24,498 bases of DNA from Collodictyon triciliatum (taxonomy: Eukaryota > CRuMs). The notes below the pieces were generated by a model. It saw only the letters and a program-made list of their open reading frames with translations. It did no database searches and was not told the origin of the DNA. Location of the stretch: the NCBI GenBank assembly GCA_043381765.1, contig JBHJMP010001082.1, forward strand, positions 1-24,498, written 5' to 3'. Positions within the stretch are counted from its first letter, which is position 1, and every line of letters starts with the position of its first letter. Positions 15,428 through 24,498 of this stretch are shown here, piece after piece. A program made the position numbers and the translations under genes.

Positions 15428-18400
15428 TCATTGGACTGTGCATTTTCTATCGCGCTCTCTTGCTTTTTCTGCGGGTGATGATTCCTGTGGTGCCTCTGTG
15501 AGCTGTGCGTCGAGGAGAGGGGATGTGGCTGCGTTGGAATCGCTATCTTCGGAATGCTGCCAACACGCAAAGGGCGTGGATGTTGCGTTTTGTTCATCAT
15601 GTCTTTTCTTCGCCTCAATCCAGCTGGCTGCTTCCATTATCTCGGACTCTGCTACAGAGTAAGAATCCCAGATATCCGGTTGATCGATTTTTGACAATAT
15701 TTCACCATTTAGTCTCAAAGACCTGACCTTGTCGGATGTCTTTTTTGATACATGGCCACCTTTTTTCTTGAGATATTCAATCAGCTCATACTGATTCAGC
15801 TCCTTGGCATATTGCTTCGAGGAACCTGTCACGTCCTTCGACACATCTTCTTTGGATAGCAAAATCAGTTCTTGGGCTTCCTTAGCATCAATATGGTAGA
15901 ACTGGATCATGTCTTTTTCATTCAGGCGAGTGTGTATTTCGTCAACTCGGTCCCACGACTCATTCCCCATTTTTTCAGAGAGCTTTTCGCACCGCTGATC
16001 ACGCAAGAACTCAACCAGCTCTCCTCTATACATGTCCATCAAATTAGAGTATAGCCCCTTGGGTAGCAGATTTTCCATCTTTTCTCTTGATAATTCACCA
16101 ACGCTCTCTTTCAAGGAACTCAAATAGGATCGAATGGAACCCAGCTTAGGGCGCAGTTTGTAGTTTTGCCTGAAACACACAGAAATCAAATGAATGAACT
16201 CTTTGGGTATTTTTGCAGGAATAGGAGGTCGAAGTCCACGAAGAACAAAGCTTTGGGGCTGAGATTCGCCCAAGAAAGGCTCTACGCAAGCAAACATAAA
16301 CCAAACAAGTAGTCCATATGCATATACATTGCTGAGCTCACCACGATGCCCAATGTTGACACCATCCTCTCCATATTGTGCCTCATCATCGTAGTAAGGC
16401 TTACAGACTACTTCATGAATCTCGGGTGCTTGCCAATTAGATGTCCCATCCTGCTTCCACTCGCCATACATCGTGGGCAGGTGAGAACCCACTTTGTCAC
16501 CTCCTCGGCGATTCACAATTCCAAAATCAGCAATCTTGCATATGTTCTTATGGACCATGATATTCTCTGCTTTCAAATCTTCGTGATAAATTCCATTTGT
16601 ATGCATGAATGAGAGCCCCTGCTCGATCTGAATACAGAAATTAGTAATCTGCTGTAAAGATGGTTTCTTCTCAGCCCTGGACTCAAAAAGTTTCTTCAGT
16701 GATACACCTGCATTCTCCATAATCATGTAAAATTCATCCTCTCTTCGAAAGACTCCAAATAATTTGACGACGTTCTCACATTCACGGCATTCGTAAATTA
16801 GACGAGTTTCGGCTATAAGTGACTCTATTATGTCAGACAGTGGGATTTTATGTGTCGGCTGCACAGTTTGAATCTTCACGACAGCTTCTACCCCACCAAA
16901 ATTCGTGGTCTTGTAAACTCTACCGAAAGAACCACTCGCTATATATTCCAAAAGCTCCACCTGTTGGTCAATCCAAATATCATGCAGTTTACTATCAAGC
17001 GTCCCAACCTCAACAGATTCTAAACTTCCTAATCCTTTGCTAGATTTTTCTCTCTTTAGTCTAGACCGGAATACCTTTGACATACCTACGATAATTAGTA
17101 GTGTTATTTTTTATTTTTGTAATTTATAACAAACATGAACTATAGTTTATAAAAATCGAGAGAGGGAGTGCCGATTATAGAAATAAAAAAAATTTTTTTT
17201 TTACTAAACCAAGACAATTATTAAAAGTACCTTCTTCGAGGTAAACCCGGCCGTGTTTGAGTTTTTTCCATGCTAATGCATGGCCTTGAGAACAAATAAT
17301 AATTGTTGATTCATCACCAGCTTCAGACATATCAACATATCCAATATCTCTATTTTCTTTTCGGCATTCGAAACATTCTAGTTGGGATTTTCTAATAAAA
17401 CGAGGCCGGATGGATAGAATTTGTTTTCGAAGATAATCAAGTACTTTAAATATATCGATAAAATCCCTGATAGTCTCCTTGGCCTCGTATTTTCGAACTG
17501 TGATTTTGATGGCTTGTGTTTTAATTTCAATCAAAACTCTTAAATCTTCCCCGGGAATCAACCCAGGTAAACTCCTTAGCTCTTCTGTGGCATGATTTGT
17601 TGCGTATTCGCGCTGTTGTGGTGTTGACAAATACATCAATGTAAGGTTTCTATAGAATATATGTTCATATTGAATACCTGGGGTCGCTCTTCTTGTGAGT
17701 CGAATTGCCTGCGTTACTACATAGCTCTTATCTGATGACTGGAGTTCGCCATCACTCAGCAAATTGCATGATATTTCAGAAACACAGTTAGACTCTGGCT
17801 TGGAATTCCAAACCGTTTCGATATTTTGGCATTCCTCCATCAACGATGGGAATGCAATGCATTCTTTGTTGAAGCGTATCCCCAAGCCAAAGTGATCAAA
17901 TATTCTAAATATCAAGTCATAAACGTCCTGATCTATCTCAACATTTAATTCTCGGTTAATTTTTTGCTTTAGTTGGCCAATAAGTAATATCCCACTAGAG
18001 TTTTTTCCTAAACCCTTGAAGCTGAAAACGCATTTGAATATATTGATCAAGAAGAGAGGATCTAGGAAAACAATCCCACGCATCTGCTCATAAGCGGAGT
18101 ACCAAACAATTGAACCTAAATCATGTAAAAATTTTAATGCCGACCTGGAAGTTCTTTCAATCATTCCAATATTCTCCTTGGCGTAAGAAAATATTTGATC
18201 GGTAGATACGTATTTCACTTGGTTAGCTTTCTCTTCAAGGTATTCCTTTAGCTGTATGTAAGAAGACGGAATATCCTTATTGACATTGTCTAATTGAGTC
18301 ATCCCTTGGTAAATAACTTTCTTCAGCTCAGAGATCCCCTCTCCCGTTTCGTTGCTTATGTATAACTTTGTTCTTAAAAAGGTGTGCAAATGGTTTGCCT

Positions 18401-20638
18401 CTAAAATGCCTTTTATTTCTTCTTTCATTTGAGTAGAGTACTCTCGATTCCGTTTGTCTTTATGGGTTCCAATAATAATGATTTTTGATCCAGGCGCAAA
18501 GTCATCCAACATTTTAATCCACCTACAAAGATTGTTTCTATCCTTCCCATGATCTAGCCTATATAAAATCAGGACGAGTGCTCCGCTGGATAGAAAGAAT
18601 GGGTGCGTTACTTGAAACTCTTCTTGTCCACCAAAATCCCACATTTTGATCGAAATTTTAGTCTGAAATACCCCACCAAAAGATCGTTCATCAATATCTA
18701 TACGAGCAATACCGTCCGTGCGCTCTCTTTCTTGGTCCACAGTATTTTTGAAAAACAAGGATTTTTGGGATATCGATTTGGTAAGTGTAGTTTTACCAGC
18801 CTCTCCCTCGCCTAGGAGCAAAAGTCTGCCTTGAGTCCACTTTTGTGTTTGTCCTCTGGTTAGTTCATAAAGAAAGTTGATTATAGCATCAGACCCTTGA
18901 TTGATCACATTTTGAGGGACATTCTTGATTGGATTTCCTTTGACAAGTAACGTGCCATTAGCCAACCTTTCCATAGAGCCCATAACCGAGGGCAAAATCT
19001 TAATCTAAAAAAAAATACACTTTTACAAAATATATGTTGGATTATCATATCCCACTCGAATGTCACCTTGTTTTCGTTCAGATTAATATCAATTAGGCGA
19101 GTTAATTTCCGAATATCGTCATGTATCTTGGATATCTAAAAGAATTTTTTGTGAGGAAAACAAATATAAAAGAATCAAGGAATTATATATGAATTGAGTG
19201 TGCCTACATTATTGAAAGAAAGGTCTAGGTTTTCAATCCAAGGCATATCAAAAAGAGCTGAAGGCATCTCCAAGAACTAAATGAATCCAATTAAAATTAT
19301 TTTATGGTATACATTTGCTTATTTTACTCTTTATTTATCTAAAAAAAAAGTTCATTCATAAAAAATGACTAATCGTTGAAAAAAAAAACTACTTGATTTC
19401 TTGATAAGCATAATTTTACAAGTCTGGTCAAGTCTTTCATTCGGTCTGGTAGCGATGATATCTTATTTTCGTAAATTATTTTATTAAAAAAATTAGGCCA
19501 AGTCAGGTTTTAAGAAAATAGTATGAATAAAATGAAAGCAATTAGTATTATCTTGTGCAAGAAAGAAACACCTTGTTATTTGTAAAGTCAATAGATTTGA
19601 ACTCTATTAGAGTCTCTATTTGACTATGGATATCAACGATCTCCTGATGAACAAATAAATGCTCGAACATGTCCAAAGTTTGAAGAGCCTCAGAAAAGTT
19701 TTTGCTCTGTCCATAATTTTGAGTATTGTTCCAACACGGTAAATTTGATATCCCTTTATGACATCTTTTGACGCTTATGTTTCCCTCGTGCTCCAGATGC
19801 AACACATACAAATTCGTCAGTGCAGTCATCCCAGATGGAAGGACCTCAATCTAAGGTGATAAAAAGTATGCATATTTTATTTTTAAAAAAAAAGATAATT
19901 AAATTGTAAGTTTAATGATGGTATTGACCCTAATGAAGATACACAAATTAAAATTACACTGTTTCCTTCGATATTAAGAGAATACAAAGCTGTCAAACTC
20001 GAAAAGGACTCAGGAAGACATTGAATGGAATTCTGTCGCAGACCCAGTTTACTCAGGTTAACAAGGGTTGATACTGCATCCGTAAACGATTCGAGGTGAT
20101 TTTGTTCGAGGTGAAGCCTATTTAACTTTGTCAGTAGAGATATTCCAAGAGGTAAAGCAGATATATGATTTTGATTAGCGATAAACTCTTTCAAGTTGGT
20201 AAGGTGTGATATTCCATCAGGTATGCTCGAAATATGATTCCTGCTAATGTGTAGAACCGTCAGATTTATCAAAAGAAATAGCGGTGACGGGACACTAGTA
20301 AATTCATTCTGGCTGATATCTAGTTCCAACAAATTCGTCAACAGCGATATTGAATTCGAAAAGGATGTGAGCTTATTTTGATACAAGTAAAGGGCTTTCA
20401 ATCCTATAAGATTGGCAAAGGACAGGGACAGGCATGAAATCTGGTTTTGGTGGAGATCCAATGCTGTCATGCAGGAGAGGTTTGATATTCCAACTGGAGC
20501 TTCAATCAAGGCCTTTCCGGACAATCTTAAATAGCAGCACTCGAGTAAAATCGCCTCCTTAGGTTCATGATAGGGCTTAAGCGAAGCCAGATATTCTAAT
20601 GGTGTTGTTTGTTCCTCATTTAAGTCTGTCACCTCCAT
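15428..20638 (-). CDS. Roco protein: LRR-ROC-COR-protein kinase, 7 exons
   Basis: Roco proteins are GTP-regulated signalling proteins (LRRK2 and the Dictyostelium Roco kinases). Exons on the minus strand: 20638-19958, 19850-19572, 19461-19393, 19276-19208, 19135-19067, 19004-17231, 17085-15428; they sum to 4599 nt, 1532 residues. Seen: about a dozen 23-residue LRRs (about 45-425); a ROC GTPase with P-loop GEGEAGKTT (454-462), WDFGGQEEF (511-519) and THKD (569-572); a COR-like region to about 930; a Cys/His cluster CFEC...CSQGH (about 945-972); and a kinase domain with GSFGRVYK (1032), VVK lysine (1051), HEDLKAEN (1148), DFG (1167) and APE (1200). The C-terminal 250 residues are helical, possibly SAM-like. 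The GTPase and kinase exons join in phase (G|GT), so this is one gene, not two. HED replaces the usual HRD but the catalytic Asp, Lys and Asn remain. No WD40 domain was seen, unlike LRRK2. Confidence 0.93.
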
Positions 20639-20852
20639 GAAAGTATATTGGTAGAACTATTTTAAACTCCTAGTGAGAGATTTCCTTTAGAATGAAAAAA
20701 ACTCGGTGTCTATATCTTGCTTACTTATGCTATGGAAAATAACAAGAAAGCAGAAAGTTGATAAAAAGGTTTCATAAAGACAAGTGTGAAAATAGTAGTT
20801 TATGCTTTTCTATTGATTTATTATTTTTTTGAAATGGGGGATAGAAGGGACG

Positions 20853-20975
20853 AGAAACAAGAAACAAGAAACAAGAAACAAGAAACAAGAAAAGAAAAGA
20901 AAAGAACGAAAGAATGAAAGAATGAAAGAATGAAAGAATGAAATAACGAAAGAACGAAAGAAGGAGATGAAATAA
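20853..20975 (+). repeat. purine-rich tandem repeat tract
   Basis: Five tandem copies of AGAAACA (about 20853-20888) grade into AAAAG units and then into four copies of GAATGAAA (about 20911-20943) and related words. It lies about 215 bp upstream of the Roco start and reads as a polypyrimidine tract on that gene's sense strand. Confidence 0.85.
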
Positions 20976-21702
20976 ACAGAAGAATAAAGAGAATGAAAGA
21001 GATTAGAAAGAAGTTATAGGCACAGATTTAGTTCTAACAGACTATCCACCCAGTCTTCACGAGGTATTGCTTATAGAAAAAGTAATTAAACCACACAAAA
21101 ATAATTCAAAGAGCCGTCGCCATTTTCTCTATATTTTTTCCATATATACTTTGATAGTATATACAATACGCGATGGACCGTTCGATGCTGAAGCGGATTA
21201 GAAGCAGATGAGCCCAGGGCGGTGATTTGGATTGGATGCGCAGCCGCGCTGATTATATGATCCAACCGCACTCCTGTTTTGCTGGGTGAAGCTGCGGTTT
21301 CTTAGCAGGACTCTCAGCACTTTTTGGTCAATAATCGCGCACCGAATCTGGAATTTAGAGGCATTTGCTTTTGGCCACATAGCTCACTTTCTTATAGTAA
21401 TTGATATTAATTGATATAATTATTATATTATTCGATAACTTTTTTGGAATTAATTTCGTTCTTTACAATAAATTATTAATTTTCCAGAATTGTTGCGGAA
21501 GACAATGTTTCTTTGTGGGTGGGGTTGATGTTTTGGGTTAGCTCGGGTTGGGTGGGCTGGTGTCGGATGGTATAGATACCGAAAGCTGCAAGCTGGCTCG
21601 GGTCTTGGCTGTTGAAAGGTAGGATACAACTACATCCAAGCAACAGATAAACTTCAGATTATTCCTACTACTGTTCGGGGAATCACAAATATTTTGCAAG
21701 GA

Positions 21703-21724
21703 TTAATAATAATAATAATAATAA
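21703..21724 (+). repeat. short (AAT)n tract
   Basis: About seven ATA/AAT triplets followed by an A/G-rich run (AAAAAG units) to about 21755. A simple sequence in the gap downstream of the PSMD9-like gene. Confidence 0.8.
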
Positions 21725-22147
21725 TGATAAAAAGAAAAAGAAAAAGAAAAGCGAAGGAATAATAGCTGTGTGAGTTGATAGTTTTTCTTGCATATTCTAG
21801 AAACAATTTGTTTGTGTTCATATTATCTATGTATCTTATAGTTGCATCGAGGTATGATTTGCATATGAGAATGTAATTGCAAGAAATAAATTTGAAACGC
21901 AATAATAACCCGTCGCTAGTCAAATGATAAAGACCTATTTGGTGATTTATCATATTATTATCATTATTATTATTTTGGTGGGAATGTGACGTATAATTCA
22001 AATCAGCAATTATGAAACGCTATTGTATCCGCCAAATTCTCAGTTTTTATCTGGACTCGACTGTATTATTTCAAAAGCTCGTTTATCAAGAAATAGGGGC
22101 ATTTAGCTATTTTAAAAGGCTTGTATCCAGCATTGTAATTTTGTCCA

Positions 22148-22153
22148 TTTATT
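22148..22153 (-). terminator. AATAAA polyadenylation signal, PSMD9-like gene
   Basis: AATAAA on the minus strand, starting 8 nt past the predicted TAA at 22164-22162. It argues that the transcript really ends here, before any PDZ-coding exon. The motif is common by chance in AT-rich DNA, so this is only supporting evidence. Confidence 0.45.
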
Positions 22154-22161
22154 GCTTTGTC

Positions 22162-23180
<1,019 letters not shown>

Positions 23181-23206
<26 letters not shown>

Positions 23207-23342
23207 CTCTTCCGCCCACGATCTTGTTGGCCCAGCTATAAAGTTTACCTTGAACTGGTGGGCGATACTTCGCTGCGCCTCTCATGCTTGTTTGTTCACG
23301 CACAACTTCAATAATGCATTCAATGCTTCGCGCTTCGTTCAT
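23181..23342 (-). other. 53-codon ORF overlapping the PSMD9-like start
   Basis: An ATG-led frame on the minus strand from 23342 to a TAA at 23183-23181. It overlaps the PSMD9-like start codon (23206) in another frame. Its product includes RSIECIIEVVREQTSMRGAA and KLYSWANKIVGG, which look protein-like but match nothing I know. It could be an upstream ORF that limits translation of the chaperone, an unrelated small gene's exon (a donor-like GTAAAC lies inside it), or chance. Confidence 0.35.
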
Positions 23343-23868
23343 CTTGCCAGCAAAAATTGTTTATGGCGCTCGGCATTCGTTGTGCCTCGAGTTTTGTGCG
23401 TGGGTATGAAACGACAAACAGGGAGGAGTCCAAAGAGAGTTGTAGCCCCGTCTCTATGTACATCCTCCTATCGGAAGGTGTGTTCACATCACATGTGATT
23501 GTGGTTTCTTTCCAACAGTTTATTGAGAGAAAACAAAGCCGAGGAAACCGCCTTCGCCTCTAGGACAAGAAATGAGCTGTGGACGAGACAGTGGAAAACC
23601 CCGGATTGTGTGGTTGGAGATTTTGTGTTTTGGGTGGAAAGAAAAAGAAAAAGAAAAAGAAAATAGAAAGGAGAGAAAGTGTTCTCACACACAGACTATT
23701 CTACCCGAAGTGAATCAGTTACAACGCGATTTCTGGTTGTGTTCGAGACTGATAGAAGAGCGGATAAAGTTGTCGGGTCGATGAAAGTACGCACATGGCA
23801 GTTACTTCTCAAATCGATTCCGACGAGTCCTTTCAACCATCTATCTCAGACAAGGTTTACATCCTATT
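23343..23868. other. gap upstream of the PSMD9-like gene
   Basis: No gene assigned. Overlapping short frames run on both strands. One plus-strand frame at 23357-23563 includes ALGIRCASSFVRGYETTNRE, and a minus-strand frame ending at 23489 includes AKAVSSALFSLNKLLERNHN after an acceptor-like TAG. Both are plausible exon fragments but neither can be joined. A short AAAAG run lies at 23641-23665. Confidence 0.3.
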
Positions 23869-24498
23869 TCATTCCACTGGATGAGTCTTTTGAGGGGACA
23901 ACGGGTCACTTTCCTTGCGTTTCTTGCTGGGCGACTCAGTCAAAAAGCGATACATCGTTATTTGCCTGGTATTATCGGAAGTGGCGCTTGACCGTCCCCT
24001 GGTTTCGGGACCATGCGTAGCCGGCAGTGGACTTTGCTTAACCGGAGTATGGATATGTGTTTGTGGTTTTAGAAACATACGCTCCTGCTTGCTCGGACTG
24101 TCTTTGGTGTGTGAAGTTCCAAGCTTGGATTCGACTTGTGCTGTTTGCTCTTGCTTCTTGGTTCTCGGTGCGACGGGCTGGGGCAGGGTAAACGGACTGT
24201 CTTTGGTGGGCGCTGGTTCTTGTGTTGCCTTCGCTTTGGAGTATCCTTTCGGATAAGTAACGAAGACTGCCTTGAGGCCTCCTGTGTTATCATATTCACG
24301 TCAGTTTGAATGGGTAGTTTAAGGGGGGATTTCTTTCGGGGTTTGGAGATGCACTGCTATTGGGTCTTGCGATGTGCGGACTTGTCCGGTGTTGGCGGCG
24401 GAGGGCTCGAGTGCGAGGATTCTGAAGAGGAACCGAGATTTCCTTCCATGTCATCGTCGCTGTCGCTGTATGCGCGTATCTGCTGTGAGTCTTGCGGG
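23869..24498 (-). CDS. possible 3' part of an unknown gene running off the right edge
   Basis: On the minus strand several coding-like pieces follow one another from the edge. About 24490-24370 includes AYSDSDDDMEGN and ends at a TAG. The same frame continues at 24365-24087 (includes NMITQEASRQSSLLIRKDTP) and reaches a strong donor-like GTATGT at 24086. Then 24078-23869 ends with SPSKKRKESDPLSPQKTHPV and a stop. The composition (acidic-Ser, then basic with an NLS-like SKKRK) suggests a disordered nuclear protein, but no domain is recognised and the exon joins are not resolved. A plus-strand frame at 23679-24020 covers the same DNA, so the strand is uncertain. Confidence 0.3.
23949..23982 (-). 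repeat. dispersed 34-bp element, right copy (inverted)
   Basis: The reverse complement matches 480-513 at 32 of 34 positions, differing by two transitions. Here the flanks differ from the left copy, so the shared block has sharp ends. It lies in the last part of the possible right-edge gene, where the frame reads TSDNTRQITMY; the left copy reads TSDNTRQTTMY. Confidence 0.8.

Larger units (their letters stand above)
20639..22161. other. gap between PSMD9-like 3' end and Roco start
   Basis: About 1.5 kb without an assigned gene. Positions 20640-20850 are AT-rich Roco upstream sequence. 20853-20975 is a purine-rich repeat tract. 21080-21380 has overlapping minus-strand frames of 60-61 codons, one ATG-led from 21380 (includes IDQKVLRVLLRNRSFTQQN) and one from 21271 (includes HIISAAAHPIQITALGS), with no known domain. 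21490-21620 is GC-richer and open on the minus strand (includes QLAAFGIYTIRHQPTQPE). Either could be a leader exon of the Roco gene or a small unknown gene. 21700-22010 is AT-rich with AAT and A/G runs. Confidence 0.3.

Noticed and set aside
17085-17231. GTPase and kinase as two separate genes
   Set aside because: The GTPase frame ends GAA GAA G|GTACTT and the kinase frame starts after GTAG| with GT ATG. The junction restores a Gly codon in phase, and Roco proteins are known to combine the two domains, so one gene is the better model.
21560-21585. Short stem GGTAT-AG-ATACC as a regulatory hairpin or attachment site
   Set aside because: A 5-bp stem is expected by chance many times in a window of this size.

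Overview
The window looks like nuclear DNA of a unicellular eukaryote. The genes are split by many short GT-AG introns (about 65-300 bp), intergenic DNA and introns are AT-rich, and long pure tetranucleotide microsatellites and A/T runs are common. No prokaryotic signals, tRNA, rRNA or CRISPR array were seen. The mix of a GATOR2 subunit, a Pumilio protein, a Roco GTPase-kinase and a proteasome assembly chaperone fits an amoeboid protist. A rhizarian such as a foraminiferan is my guess from the repeat style and intron density, but the sequence does not prove it.

Layout. Positions 1-3081 are mostly noncoding, with a compound AAAC/AC/poly-A repeat and a few coding-like scraps. A WDR59 homologue (GATOR2 subunit of the TORC1 nutrient pathway) runs on the plus strand at 3082-8299 in 18 exons. 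Positions 8300-9760 form a convergent intergenic gap with an AAAC microsatellite and weak coding potential. A Pumilio/PUF RNA-binding protein lies on the minus strand at 14302-9761 (13 exons). A Roco protein (LRR-ROC-COR-kinase) follows on the minus strand at 20638-15428 (7 exons). A PSMD9/Nas2-like proteasome chaperone lies on the minus strand at 23206-22162 (5 exons) and appears to lack its PDZ domain. The right edge has coding-like minus-strand sequence of a possible further gene that runs out of the window.

For all four main genes the exon phases agree and the summed lengths are exact multiples of three: 933, 925, 1532 and 105 residues. The models were built by eye from splice signals and from recalled family sequences, so single junctions may be wrong. 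The least certain are WDR59 intron 14 and the first Pumilio and PSMD9 exons.

The genes are unlinked in function as far as is known: nutrient sensing upstream of TORC1, mRNA repression, Roco signalling, and assembly of the 19S proteasome base. The points most worth a second look are the PDZ-less Nas2 with an overlapping upstream ORF, three consecutive 69-nt LRR exons in the Roco gene, an HED in place of HRD in its kinase and a Cys/His cluster just before it, and a 34-bp inverted repeat shared by the two window ends.
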